A DNA stretch of 36,062 bases from Burkholderiaceae bacterium (GCA_024711155.1 JANJTK010000209.1:1-36062); one strand, 5' to 3'. Numbered from the stretch's first letter, positions 25,633 through 34,508 are shown. Numbers and translations: made by a program. Notes: generated by a model not told the origin, from the letters alone.

Positions 25633-26949
25633 GTGGACTGGTGGAGCACCCTGCTGCTGATCTTCGGGGCCCTGTTTGCCCTCATGGCCATCGGCGTTCC
25701 GATCGCGTTCGCGTTCCTCACCGTCAACGTCGTGGGGGCGTGGATCTACTGGGGCGGCGTGGCGGGGATGGAGCAGCTCGTGCTGTCGATCTACGAGTCG
25801 GTGACGAGCTTCTCGCTGCTGCCGGTGCCGCTGTTCGTCCTGATGGGCGAGTTGATGTTTCGCTCCGGCATCGCGACCCGGCTGATGGACGTGCTCGATT
25901 CGTGGATCGGACGCGTGCCCGGGCGCCTGAGCGTGATGGCGGTGGGCGGCGGCACCATGTTCGCGACGCTGACCGGTTCGGCGATGGCGGGTGCGGCGAT
26001 GCTCGCGTCGCTGCTGGTGCCGGAGATGGAGAAGCGCGGTTATCACCGCTCGATGACCCTCGGACCCATTCTCGGATCGGGCGGCCTTGCGATCATGATT
26101 CCGCCGTCCGCGCTCGCCGTCCTGCTCGCGGCGATCGCGAACATTTCGGTGGGCGACTTCCTGGTGGCGATCATCGTGCCCGGGATCCTCGTCGCCGCCA
26201 GTTTCGTCGCCTACATCGTCGTTCGCTGCACGCTGAACCCCTCGCTTGCGCCGCGCTACGACCGCGCTCCGGTGCCGATGGGGCTGCGCATCCGGAACAC
26301 GCTGGTCTACGGGCTCCCGCTCGTCGTGATCGTGTTCCTGGTCGTCGGCCTGATCTTCCTCGGGGCGGCGACGGCGACCGAATCCGCGGCTGCGGGCGCG
26401 CTCGGCTGCTTCGTGCTTGCGTGGGCCTACGGCGGCCTGAACTGGAAGATGCTGAAGGAGTCGCTGCACGCGACGCTGGGCGTGTCGGTGATGATGCTGA
26501 TGATCATCACGGGCTCGACCGCGTTCTCGCAGATCCTCGCGTTCTCGGGCGCTTCGACCGGCCTGGTCGAGGCCGCGACGGGATTGCCGCTCGCACCGCT
26601 GTGGATGGTCCTGGCGATGCAGCTCGTCATCCTGCTGATGGGGTGCTTCATGGAGCCGCTGAGCATCATGATGCTCACGATTCCGATCTTCTTCCCGATC
26701 GTGCAGGCGCTCGAGCTGTCGCCGATCTGGTTCGCCGCGCTGATGCTGCTGAACATGGAGATGGCGACGATCACGCCGCCGTTCGGGCTGGTGCTGTTCG
26801 TCGTCAAGGGCGTCGCACCCAAGGGCACGACGATCGGGCAGGTCTACCGCGCGGCGCTGCCGTTCATCGCCTGCGAGGCGGCAGTGCTGATCGTGCTGCT
26901 CGTCTTCCCGGGCCTCGTGACCGGGTTGCCGGCGATGATGGGGCGGTAA
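25633..26949 (+). CDS. TRAP transporter large permease (DctM family)
   Basis: A 438-residue inner-membrane transport subunit with about twelve membrane segments and two inverted structural halves. Visible family features are VPLFVLMGELMFRSGIA, GGGTMFATLTGSAMAGAAML, LGSGGLAIMIPPSALAVLLA in the first half and MEPLSIMMLTIPIFFPI with NMEMATITPPFGLVLFVVKG in the second. It starts with a GTG at 25633 behind GGGGA. Sixteen other bases after the stop are unremarkable, and the next gene follows at 27023 with a strong Shine-Dalgarno, so the four genes probably form one transcript. Confidence 0.95.
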   Translation: MDWWSTLLLIFGALFALMAIGVPIAFAFLTVNVVGAWIYWGGVAGMEQLVLSIYESVTSFSLLPVPLFVLMGELMFRSGIATRLMDVLDSWIGRVPGRLSVMAVGGGTMFATLTGSAMAGAAMLASLLVPEMEKRGYHRSMTLGPILGSGGLAIMIPPSALAVLLAAIANISVGDFLVAIIVPGILVAASFVAYIVVRCTLNPSLAPRYDRAPVPMGLRIRNTLVYGLPLVVIVFLVVGLIFLGAATATESAAAGALGCFVLAWAYGGLNWKMLKESLHATLGVSVMMLMIITGSTAFSQILAFSGASTGLVEAATGLPLAPLWMVLAMQLVILLMGCFMEPLSIMMLTIPIFFPIVQALELSPIWFAALMLLNMEMATITPPFGLVLFVVKGVAPKGTTIGQVYRAALPFIACEAAVLIVLLVFPGLVTGLPAMMGR

Positions 26950-27022
26950 CTCCGTCGCGGCACGGGCGGCCCGCTCCGCGCGGCTGGCGCGCGGTCGCCA
27001 CGGTAATGGGAGGAGGACGATC

Positions 27023-27745
27023 GTGGGGATGGGGCAGGGATCCAGGGCGCGCATCGGACAGCTCTACCCGTCGGGAGGGCTGTGCGACCACGAGGTCCAG
27101 CGCATGGCGCCGGCGGGGGTGCGCTTCCTGACGACTCGCATGCCGTTCCGCAAGGCGGGACTCGAGGATGACGCTGCGCTGGCGCGCGACGTCGAGTTCC
27201 ACGCCGCGCTGCTGGCCGATGCGCGGGTCGACCTGATCGCGTTCAACTGCACGGCGGCGAGCCTGGTTACCGGTCCGGCCGCGATCAATCGCCGCATCGA
27301 GGCGGCCACCGGCATTCGCTCGGTGACCACCATCGAGGCGGTGCTGGAGGCGCTCGCGGCCATTGCGATGAAGCGCATCGCGCTGCTCACGCCGTACCTC
27401 CCGGAGGTCGTGGCCGCGGAGGTCGCGTTCCTCGCTGAACGTGGCGTGAGCGTCGACGCGAGCGCCGGACTGCCCTGCGCTGATCCCGTCGAGCAAGGCT
27501 GCATCGAGCCGCAGCGCTGGCTCGCGCTCGCTCGCGAACTGCGCGACGCGCCGGTCGACGGTCTTCTGATCAGTTGCGCCGGCATCCAGGTGGCCGAGGT
27601 GCTCGCCGACATCGAGGCGTCCTTCGGGCGTCCCGTCGTTGCGAGCAACCAGGCCCTGTTGTGGGGTTGCCTGCGTCGCCTCGGTCTCGCCGAGCGCCCG
27701 CGCGGCTTCGGCGCGCTGCTGGAGGGTGCCTTCGACAAGCCTTGA
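27023..27745 (+). CDS. Maleate isomerase / arylmalonate decarboxylase-like protein (Asp/Glu racemase superfamily)
   Basis: A 240-residue member of the Asp/Glu/hydantoin racemase superfamily. The family works with one or two active-site cysteines on 2-carboxylic or diacid substrates. Two Cys are in place: C76 in AFNCTAASL and C185 in LLISCAGIQ, the two-Cys pattern of maleate cis-trans isomerases (arylmalonate decarboxylase keeps only the second). IGQLYPSGGLCDHEVQRMAP at the start and IALLTPY in the middle are typical. The GTG at 27023 has AGGAGG six bases upstream, better than the ATG at 27029. Last gene behind the TRAP permease, so it probably acts on the imported acid. Hydantoin racemase-like activity is an alternative given the hyuAB genes next door. 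Confidence 0.8.
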   Translation: MGMGQGSRARIGQLYPSGGLCDHEVQRMAPAGVRFLTTRMPFRKAGLEDDAALARDVEFHAALLADARVDLIAFNCTAASLVTGPAAINRRIEAATGIRSVTTIEAVLEALAAIAMKRIALLTPYLPEVVAAEVAFLAERGVSVDASAGLPCADPVEQGCIEPQRWLALARELRDAPVDGLLISCAGIQVAEVLADIEASFGRPVVASNQALLWGCLRRLGLAERPRGFGALLEGAFDKP

Positions 27746-27787
27746 CACAGGCGCAACCGTTCTGCAAAAATGGTCGACCATATAGTC
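27742..27787 (+). promoter_or_regulatory. GntR-type operator-promoter C (hyuAB operon)
   Basis: TTGACA (27742-27747), an 18-bp spacer, AAAAAT (27766-27771), then GGTCGACCAT (27772-27781). ATGGTCGACCAT (27770-27781) is a perfect 12-bp palindrome, followed at once by a further half-site ATAGTC (27782-27787). The -35 overlaps the TGA stop of the upstream gene. The leader to the hyuA ATG is about 20 nt. Confidence 0.8.
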
Positions 27788-27797
27788 TGACTTGTTG

Positions 27798-29900
27798 ATG
27801 CGCATGCAGCGATCGCTGAGACTCGCCGTCGATGTCGGCGGCACCTTCACCGACGTGACGCTGTTCGACCCCGCGGACGGGCGCCTGCTGTCGGGCAAGG
27901 CGCCGACGACGCCCCGCGACCGGGCGCTCGGCGTACTGGACGCGATCGGCGTCGCGCTGGAACACGCCGGCGAGTCGCCGGCACGCGTCGCCGAAGTCGT
28001 TCATGGGTCGACCACCGGAACCAACGCGCTGATCGAGCGCACGGGCGCACGCGTCGGGCTGCTGACGACCGAAGGCTTTCGCGACGTGCTCGAGATCGGC
28101 CGCATCATGCGGCCCGACGCCGGGTTGTACGACTTCTCGGTCGACCTGCCGTTGCCGCTGGTCCCGCGGCACCTGCGCCTGGAGGCGCGCGAACGGCTCG
28201 ACGCGCAGGGCGAGGTGCTGGTGCCGCTCGACGAGCGCTCGGTGGTCGAGGCCGCCGAGGCCTTCGCCCGCGAGGGCGTGCAGGCCATCGCCGTGTGCTT
28301 CCTGTTCTCGTTTCTCGACCCTTCGCACGAGGAGGCAGCGGGGCGGATCCTGGCGCGACACCTGCCCGGGGTCCCGATCAGCCTGTCCTGCCGGATCTGT
28401 CCCGAGATCCGCGAGTACGAGCGCAGTTCGACCACCGTGATGGACGCCTACCTGAGCCCGGTGATGTCGGCCTACCTCGATTCGCTGCAGGCGCGGTTGC
28501 GCGAGGCGCTGGGCGACGCTCGGCTGTCGGTGATCCAGGCGAACGGCGGCTCGACCTCGGTGGCGGCGGCTCGTCGCCGCCCCGTCACGACCGTCAACTC
28601 GGGCCCGGCGGGCGGCGTGGTCGCTGCGGCGTTCTACGGCCGGCGCCACGGGCGCGATCGCCTGGTGTCGGTCGACATGGGCGGCACCTCGTTCGACATC
28701 GGGCTGGTCGAGAACGGCGACTGCGCGGTGACCACGGAAGGCAGCTTCCAGGGCCTGCCGGTGCGCATCCCGATCATCGACCTGCACATCATCGGTGCCG
28801 GCGGCGGGTCGATCGCCTGGCGCGACCCGGGCGGCGCGTTGCAGGTCGGGCCCCAGTCGGCTGGCGCCGAGCCCGGGCCCGCGTGCTACGGGCGCGGTGG
28901 CACGCGGCCGACGGTGACCGACGCCAACCTGGTGCTCGGGCGCCTGAGCGCGGGCTACTTCAATGGCGGGCGCATGCAGCTCGACCCCGAGGCCGCGCGC
29001 CGCGCGGTCGGAGCGCTCGCGACCGAACTCGGCATGAGCGTGGAGGACACCGCGCTCGGCATCGTGCGGGTCGTGAACGCGAACATGGTCAAGGGGATCG
29101 CGGCGGTCACCATCCTGCGCGGCATCGACGTGCGCGATTTCTCGCTGCTCTCGTTCGGCGGCGCGGGCGGCGTGCACGCGGCGGACCTCGCGCGCACCCT
29201 GTCCATGCGCGAGGCGATCGTGCCGCCCCTGCCGGGCACCTTCTCCGCCGTCGGCCTGCTCGTCACCGACACGCGTCACGACTACGTGGTTGCGCTGGGC
29301 GGCGCGCGTGCGGGCGAGGTCGACCCGGCGGCGCTCGAGAGCGCCTACCTCGACATGGAGCGCCAGGCCCGCGCGGACCTCGCCGAAGAGGGGTTCGGCG
29401 ACGCGCGCACGGGCTTCGTTCGCATCGCCGACCTGAAGGTGGCGGGCCAGACCTACGAGTTGTCGCTGCCGCTGCCGGACGCGAGACCGGTGACCGCGGC
29501 GGGGCTCGAGGCCCTGCTCGACGCGTTCGCGCGCCTGTATCGGGAGCGCTATGCGTTCTTCTTCGCCGGCGAGCCGATCGAGATCGTCAACCTGAGGCTC
29601 GCCGGTTTCGGCCGCAACCAGCCGGTCGAGCTCCCCGTCGCGGGGCGCGATGGATCCGATCCGGCCGTCGCCCGCAAGGAAGTCCGCCGTGTCTGTTTCG
29701 AGTCGGTCGGCTTCGTCGAGACCGGGATCTACGAGCGCAGCCGGCTTCGGCCGGGGATGGTCGTGGCGGGTCCGGCCCTGATCGAAGAGCAGACGTCCTC
29801 GACGCTCGTGCCGCCCGGATCCCGGGCCGAGGTTCTCGACGATCTGGGTCTGGTGATTCCGATCGGCGAATCGCAACCGACCGGGAGCGCCTCCGCATGA
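27798..29900 (+). CDS. Hydantoinase/oxoprolinase/acetone carboxylase family, subunit A (HyuA-like)
   Basis: A 700-residue ATP-using subunit of the hydantoinase/5-oxoprolinase family. The N-terminal Hydant_A_N domain begins RLAVDVGGTFTDVTLFDP and contains VVHGSTTGTNALIERTGARV and GFRDVLEIGR. The ASKHA-fold hydantoinase A domain has NSGPAGGVVAAAFYG and VDMGGTSFDIGLV, with IIGAGGGSIAWRD and LLSFGGAGGVHAADLA. A C-terminal beta-rich domain follows. Together with HyuB such enzymes cleave N-methylhydantoin or oxoproline, or carboxylate ketones, after phosphorylating the substrate. The ATG at 27798 is chosen over TTG 27792; no Shine-Dalgarno is visible. It overlaps hyuB by four bases (ATGA) and lies directly behind operator C. 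Confidence 0.92.
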   Translation: MRMQRSLRLAVDVGGTFTDVTLFDPADGRLLSGKAPTTPRDRALGVLDAIGVALEHAGESPARVAEVVHGSTTGTNALIERTGARVGLLTTEGFRDVLEIGRIMRPDAGLYDFSVDLPLPLVPRHLRLEARERLDAQGEVLVPLDERSVVEAAEAFAREGVQAIAVCFLFSFLDPSHEEAAGRILARHLPGVPISLSCRICPEIREYERSSTTVMDAYLSPVMSAYLDSLQARLREALGDARLSVIQANGGSTSVAAARRRPVTTVNSGPAGGVVAAAFYGRRHGRDRLVSVDMGGTSFDIGLVENGDCAVTTEGSFQGLPVRIPIIDLHIIGAGGGSIAWRDPGGALQVGPQSAGAEPGPACYGRGGTRPTVTDANLVLGRLSAGYFNGGRMQLDPEAARRAVGALATELGMSVEDTALGIVRVVNANMVKGIAAVTILRGIDVRDFSLLSFGGAGGVHAADLARTLSMREAIVPPLPGTFSAVGLLVTDTRHDYVVALGGARAGEVDPAALESAYLDMERQARADLAEEGFGDARTGFVRIADLKVAGQTYELSLPLPDARPVTAAGLEALLDAFARLYRERYAFFFAGEPIEIVNLRLAGFGRNQPVELPVAGRDGSDPAVARKEVRRVCFESVGFVETGIYERSRLRPGMVVAGPALIEEQTSSTLVPPGSRAEVLDDLGLVIPIGESQPTGSASA

Positions 29901-31573
29901 CCGACCTCGTCACGATGCAGGTGATCCGCTACGGTCTGGAGCAGGTGGCCGACGAGATGGGCAACACGCTCGTGCGCACCGGACGCTCGACGATCATCAC
30001 GGAGATCAAGGACATCTCCTGCGTCGTCACCGACGCCGCGGGGCAGACGGTCGCGCAGGCGCACCACAACCCGAGCCTGCTCGCCGGGTTCGAGATCACG
30101 ATGAAGGAACTCGTCGCGGCCTATCCGCCCGAGTCGCTGTCGCCGGGCGACGTGATCATCACGAACGACCCGTACCGCGGCGGCCAGCACATCATGGATC
30201 TCTACGCGATCGCGCCCGCGTTCCACGACGGACGGCTCGTCGGTTTCGTGGGCAACATCACGCACCACTCGGACCTCGGCGGCGTCGCAGCCGGCGGCGT
30301 GGCGGGCGGCATCCGCGAGATCTATCTCGAAGGCCTGCGCCTGCCGATGGTCAAGCTGTACAAGGCAGGACGCGAAGACGCCGAGATCGTCGGCATCATC
30401 GCGAACCAGATCCGGGTACCGGAGAAGACGCTCGGAGACATCCGCGCCCAGGTCGCGTCGCTCATGGTCGGCACCGAGCGGCTCGATCGGATGTTCCGCC
30501 GATATGGCGAAGCGACGATGCGCCAGGCCTGCGCCGACCTGCTCGACTACTCGGAGCGGCGCATGCGTCTGGGCCTTGCCGGCATCGCGGCGGGCACCTA
30601 CGAGGCCGAGGACTGGATCGACGACGACGGCGTCACGGACCGGCCGATCCGCATCCACGTGAAGCTGCGGATCGGCGACGGCAAGGCCGTCGTCGACCTG
30701 ACGGGGAGCGACCCGCAGGCCGAGGGCAACACGAACTCCACGCTCGCCAACACCCACGCCGCCGCCTACTACGTGATGATCGCGGTGGTCGATCCGGGCA
30801 TCCCGCCGAATTCCGGGTGCTACCGGCCGATCGAGGTGCTCACCCGCCCGGGCAGCATCGTGAACCCGCTGCCTCCGGGCGCTGTCGCTGCCCGGACCAA
30901 CGCCTCGCAGAAGATCGTCGAAGCGATGCTTCGCGCGCTGTCAGTCGCGCTCCCCGAGCGCGTGACCGCCGGTTCGCACGGACAGATCGCCACCTGCGGG
31001 TTCGGTGGCCGCGATCCGCGCACCGGGGCGCCGTTCGTCTACACCGACATCCAGGGCGGCGGATCGGGCGCGCGGCCTTTCCGTGACGGTCGCGACGGCC
31101 AGGACAGCCACCTGCCGCGCTTCATGAATACGCCGGTCGAGGTGCTCGAGCGGCAGTTTCCGGTTCGCATCGAGCGCTACGAGTTCATTCCCGACTCGGG
31201 CGGCGCGGGCCGATACCGGGGCGGCCTGTCGCTGCGCCGCGACGTTCGTGTGCTCGCTGACCGCGTGAGCTTCGCGCGCTACGGCGATCGCCACACGTTC
31301 GCGCCGCAGGGGCTGTTCGGCGGACTGCCCGGCGCGCGCGGCGCCTATGTGCTCAATCCGGGCACGCCCGGCGAGAAGCGCCTCGCATCCAAGGGGCTCG
31401 ACACGCTGAACGCGGGCGACCTCGTCAGCATCCGCCTGCCCGGTGCCGGCGGCTACGGCGACCCGCGGCAGCGCGAACCGGCCGCGATCGCCGCCGACGT
31501 GCTCGACGGCAAGGTCAGTCGCGAGTCCGCGCTCCGCGACTACGGATGGCACGGCGAGGAGGACGACGCGTGA
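29897..31573 (+). CDS. Hydantoinase/oxoprolinase/acetone carboxylase family, subunit B (HyuB-like)
   Basis: A 558-residue partner subunit carrying the hydrolytic or carboxylation chemistry. Conserved pieces are [64 protein letters not shown] (a likely metal or substrate site), [26 protein letters not shown], and the C-terminal [19 protein letters not shown] with [15 protein letters not shown], the family's usual ending. The length is normal. The start overlaps the hyuA stop, so the two subunits are translationally coupled. Hydantoin, oxoproline and acetone/acetophenone subfamilies cannot be separated by eye. Confidence 0.93.
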   Translation: MTDLVTMQVIRYGLEQVADEMGNTLVRTGRSTIITEIKDISCVVTDAAGQTVAQAHHNPSLLAGFEITMKELVAAYPPESLSPGDVIITNDPYRGGQHIMDLYAIAPAFHDGRLVGFVGNITHHSDLGGVAAGGVAGGIREIYLEGLRLPMVKLYKAGREDAEIVGIIANQIRVPEKTLGDIRAQVASLMVGTERLDRMFRRYGEATMRQACADLLDYSERRMRLGLAGIAAGTYEAEDWIDDDGVTDRPIRIHVKLRIGDGKAVVDLTGSDPQAEGNTNSTLANTHAAAYYVMIAVVDPGIPPNSGCYRPIEVLTRPGSIVNPLPPGAVAARTNASQKIVEAMLRALSVALPERVTAGSHGQIATCGFGGRDPRTGAPFVYTDIQGGGSGARPFRDGRDGQDSHLPRFMNTPVEVLERQFPVRIERYEFIPDSGGAGRYRGGLSLRRDVRVLADRVSFARYGDRHTFAPQGLFGGLPGARGAYVLNPGTPGEKRLASKGLDTLNAGDLVSIRLPGAGGYGDPRQREPAAIAADVLDGKVSRESALRDYGWHGEEDDA

Positions 31574-31583
31574 GGGCAGGACG

Positions 31584-32846
31584 GTGACGCACCGGCGACC
31601 TCCGGTCGTGCTGTCGCTCGAACAGGCGCTCTCGCTGCCGCACGCGACGCTGCGCTTCGTGCACAAGGGTTGGCGCGTCGTTCGCGTCGAGCCGACGGCG
31701 ACGCCGGGTGGCCTGCCGGGCGATCCGAACCGCTACATCGGCAAGCGCATCGTCGGTGACGACCGGCGCAGCTACTTCATCGCGCAGAACGTGGGCAAGG
31801 AGGCGATTGCGATCGACCTGAAGGATCCGCGGGGGCAGGCGCTGTTGCACCGGATCATCGTCGCGCTCGGCGTCGACGTCTTCTGCTGCAACACCCTGCC
31901 GAAGCGCTATCGGCAGCTCGGCATCGACTACGAGACGCTGTCGGCGATCAAGCCCGACCTGGTCTGGGCAGGAATCTCGGCGATGGGACCCGACTACCCT
32001 GAGGTGCCGGGGTACGACCCGGCCATGCAGGCGATGGTGGGCTTCATGGAGTTGACCGGGCATCGCGATGGTCCGCCGATGCTTTCCGGCGTGCCGCTGA
32101 TCGACCTCAAGGCCGGTGACGACCTGTACGCGGAAGTGATGGCCGCACTGCTCGAGCGCGAACACACCGGGCGCGGCCGTGCGATCCACGTCTCGATGCT
32201 TCAGTCTGCGGCTTCCTGGCTCGTGACCACGATGCCGTTGCTGAACTTCGACTGCGACCCCTCGGAGATCGGGCGCGCCGGCAACGAGCACCGCAAGTTC
32301 ATCCCGACCAACGCCTATCCGACCTCCGACGGTTTCGTGTTCGTGACGATCGGCAACGACCTGCAGTGGGCGCGACTGACCCGGGTCCCCGGTTTCTCCG
32401 GCATCGCCAACGAGACGCGCCGCACCAACGAAGGCCGTCACCGGGAACGCGCCGCGATCCACGAGGACATCGCGGCGGTCACGCGGCGCCAAACGACGGC
32501 CGCGCTGATGGAGGCGTTCCGGCTCGCGACGATTCCGCACGCGCCGATCCAGACGATTCCGCAGGTTGCGGCGATGGACGCCGTCGCGCGCAAGATGACG
32601 ACCAGCACGATGCCGGACGGCCGCACCATCCGACTTCAGCCGCCGGCGGTCGATCTCGACGGACCGTCGCACTTCAGGTTTCCGCCCTGCTATGCAGAAC
32701 ACACGGCCGCGGTGCTGCGCGAGGCCGGCGTCAGCGACGACGAATGCGCTGCGCTGGCAGACGCCGGGGTGGTGTCGATCGAGGCGGTCGCGACCGCGAC
32801 AGCGCCCCTCCCGCACGGTCCCCCCGGCGCGCAATCGCCCGGCTGA
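31584..32846 (+). CDS. CaiB/BaiF family CoA-transferase
   Basis: A 420-residue family III CoA-transferase that moves CoA between carboxylic acids through an Asp-bound intermediate. The N-terminal [20 protein letters not shown] and [11 protein letters not shown] replace the usual LDLTRVLAGP opening, and D174 in [21 protein letters not shown] sits at the catalytic Asp position. Later signatures are [12 protein letters not shown] and the [19 protein letters not shown] segment. It starts with GTG 31584, 10 bp after hyuB, behind GGCAGGA. Its position suggests activation of the acid made by the HyuAB step, or CoA recycling. Substrates are unknown. The C-terminus ends in an Ala/Pro-rich tail. Confidence 0.9.
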   Translation: MTHRRPPVVLSLEQALSLPHATLRFVHKGWRVVRVEPTATPGGLPGDPNRYIGKRIVGDDRRSYFIAQNVGKEAIAIDLKDPRGQALLHRIIVALGVDVFCCNTLPKRYRQLGIDYETLSAIKPDLVWAGISAMGPDYPEVPGYDPAMQAMVGFMELTGHRDGPPMLSGVPLIDLKAGDDLYAEVMAALLEREHTGRGRAIHVSMLQSAASWLVTTMPLLNFDCDPSEIGRAGNEHRKFIPTNAYPTSDGFVFVTIGNDLQWARLTRVPGFSGIANETRRTNEGRHRERAAIHEDIAAVTRRQTTAALMEAFRLATIPHAPIQTIPQVAAMDAVARKMTTSTMPDGRTIRLQPPAVDLDGPSHFRFPPCYAEHTAAVLREAGVSDDECAALADAGVVSIEAVATATAPLPHGPPGAQSPG

Positions 32847-32913
32847 CGAGGTGCCCGGGCGTTGAGCGCGTCTTGACGCCGGGGCAAGCGGGCCGCACGC
32901 CAGGTCGCCGGAG

Positions 32914-33579
32914 TCACCGCAGCGCCGCCATCCCCCACTCGGCGACGCCTTCCGGCAGGTGCACCGCGTCGAAGCCCTTGTTCCTGAGCAGCGCCACCGC
33001 ATCTATCGCCATCAGGCAGTACGGGCCGCGACAGTAGGCGACGATCGTCTTGTCGCGCGGCAGTTCGGCAATTCGCGCCTTCAGTTCGTCGAGCGGCATC
33101 GATTGCGCGTGGGGCAGGTGCGACGCGTCGAACTCGTCGGGCGGGCGAACGTCGAGCACGACGACCTCGCCGCTGCGCGCGGCCTTGACGAGCGCGCTGC
33201 GGTCCTTCGGCGTCAGTTCGCGCGGCGCGTCGGTGAGTTGCGCCAGCGCGACCTTCAACTCCGCGATGCGGTCCTCGGCGAGCGCGCGGATCGCGACCCA
33301 GAACTCGGCTACCTCGTGGCTCGCGATCCGGTACACGACGTTCCTGCCGCGCCGTTCGGTCTCGACCAGTTGCGCCACGCGCAGTTCGCGCAGGTGCGCG
33401 CTCGCGAGCCGGGTGCTGATGCCCGTCTCCGCGGCCAGCGTCTCGACGGTCTTCCCGCCCTGGCAGAGCAGCTCGATCAGCTGCAGCCGCTTCGGGCTGC
33501 TCGCGACCTTGCCGATGCGGGCCACCTGCTCGTAGAGCAGGCTCTTGACGCGGCGGTTTGCGGTCTTCGGGGCGCGCAT
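32914..33579 (-). CDS. ArsR-type regulator fused to a rhodanese domain
   Basis: A 221-residue fusion. The N-terminal winged helix-turn-helix (about 15-95) shows SPKRLQLIELL, KTVETLAAETGISTRLASAHL and LVETERRGRNVVYRI. A rhodanese domain follows (about 120-221) with VLDVRPPDEFDASHLPHAQS and the active-site loop C183-R-G-P-Y-C188. C39 lies in the DNA-binding domain. Such ArsR-rhodanese fusions are usually linked to sulfur metabolism genes, and persulfide at the catalytic Cys is a plausible signal; this is inference. The ATG at 33579 fits the domain start; the frame is open much further upstream, across the promoter. It diverges from an exported thiol/sulfur operon and converges on the CoA-transferase gene. 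Confidence 0.9.
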   Translation of the reverse strand: MRAPKTANRRVKSLLYEQVARIGKVASSPKRLQLIELLCQGGKTVETLAAETGISTRLASAHLRELRVAQLVETERRGRNVVYRIASHEVAEFWVAIRALAEDRIAELKVALAQLTDAPRELTPKDRSALVKAARSGEVVVLDVRPPDEFDASHLPHAQSMPLDELKARIAELPRDKTIVAYCRGPYCLMAIDAVALLRNKGFDAVHLPEGVAEWGMAALR

Positions 33580-33619
33580 CCGGTGGCTCGGGGGCGGTCG
33601 GCTGGGGCGATCGGGGCAG

Positions 33620-33673
33620 TTGACATCGGCTCCGTGCAGGTCTAGTTTAATCCAACAATCCTTGGATTGTGGG
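33620..33673 (+). promoter_or_regulatory. Promoter with operator dyad for the thiol/sulfur operon
   Basis: TTGACA (33620-33625), a 17-bp spacer and TAGTTT (33643-33648) are followed immediately by a 22-bp dyad: CCAACAATCC (33652-33661), TT, GGATTGTGGG (33664-33673), one mismatched pair. An overlapping dyad AATCCAA/TTGGATT (33649-33655 with 33662-33668) is perfect. It covers the expected start site, as for a repressor, most simply the divergent ArsR-rhodanese. Confidence 0.68.
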
Positions 33674-33694
33674 TCTGGAAGCGGAGGTGAACAG

Positions 33695-34144
33695 ATGAAC
33701 GTTCTTCGACGCAACTCCGTGTCCCGGCTGCTCGCGCTCGCCTGCCTCGCCGCGACCTGCGGTCCGGCACTCGCGCAGCAGGCGCCGGGGCCGAAGGAAC
33801 TCAACGGCCAGAAAGTGCTGACGCTGGTCTCGCGCGACCCGCCCGGGGTGCGCTGCAACAACAACATCCAGGTCGCGGCCGAACTCTCGAACGTGTTCCG
33901 GGTACCGGTGCTCGTCGTTCCGGTCTCGTTCGCCGGGCCGGGTGCGAAGGCGCCGGCGGTCTACTACGGCGGACAGCTGCTCGCGCAGGACGGCGGCGAG
34001 TTCAACGGCATGCTCGCCTACCAGTGGACCGCCGACATGCTCGACATCGAGGGCGCGACGAAGCAGGACCAGCCGGGGCGCCTGATGGAGATCCGCCCCG
34101 ACTTCGACGCACTGAAGGCGAAGATCAGGGCGACGGGAGGTTGA
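33695..34144 (+). CDS. Exported protein of unknown function with a single cysteine after the signal peptide
   Basis: I do not recognise this 149-residue protein. A signal peptide (MNVLRRNSVSRLLALACLAA, cleavage near ALAQ at 25-28) points to the periplasm. The mature part has one cysteine in PPGVRCNNNIQVAAEL, followed by strand-like VPVLVVPVSF and by APAVYYGGQLL. A Cys at a helix start followed by a Pro-containing strand pair resembles a thioredoxin-like fold with a monothiol C-N-N-N site; that is a guess. The ATG at 33695 has a strong GGAGGTGA behind it. First gene of the operon under the ArsR-type dyad, ending 1 bp before the next gene. Confidence 0.75.
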   Translation: MNVLRRNSVSRLLALACLAATCGPALAQQAPGPKELNGQKVLTLVSRDPPGVRCNNNIQVAAELSNVFRVPVLVVPVSFAGPGAKAPAVYYGGQLLAQDGGEFNGMLAYQWTADMLDIEGATKQDQPGRLMEIRPDFDALKAKIRATGG

Positions 34145-34145
34145 C

Positions 34146-34508
34146 ATGAAACGACGGACCCGGGTCCTCGGCGCCCTGGTGGCGGCCGGGGCCGTGGCGT
34201 TGTCGCCGGGTGGGGCGGGCGCCGAAGAACTGACCGGATGGCTGGTCGGCGAGCCGTGCGCCGCGACCCTGCAGGTCGCGGACTGCCCGCTGCGCTTCGT
34301 CGACCGGCCGGTCCTGCTGCTCGAGAGCGGCGAGAAGCTCGCGTTCGCGTGGGGCGACGGCAAGGCGATCGATGCAGTAGCGATCGACAAGGCGTACGCG
34401 AAGAAGGTGCGGCTGACCGGCGAGACGCGCGACGGCGCGCTGGTGCCGGTGAAGCTGGACGTGCTCGAGACCAGCAGCGAGAAGAAGTTCTTCAAGGGCT
34501 GCCTGTGA
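34146..34508 (+). CDS. Small exported cysteine-containing protein of unknown function
   Basis: A 120-residue protein with a signal peptide (MKRRTRVLGALVAAGAVALS, cleavage near GAGA-EE at 26-27). The mature part is beta-rich: ELTGWLVGEPCAATLQVADC, then VLLLESGEKLAFAWGDG and KKVRLTGETRDGALVPVKLDV, resembling a small OB-like barrel. Two cysteines 9 residues apart (EPC and ADC) and a third at the C-terminus (FKGCL) could form disulfides. No family is recognised. The ATG follows the preceding stop by 1 bp with GGGAGG upstream. The stop overlaps the GTG of the TlpA-like gene by 4 bases. Confidence 0.75.
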   Translation: MKRRTRVLGALVAAGAVALSPGGAGAEELTGWLVGEPCAATLQVADCPLRFVDRPVLLLESGEKLAFAWGDGKAIDAVAIDKAYAKKVRLTGETRDGALVPVKLDVLETSSEKKFFKGCL

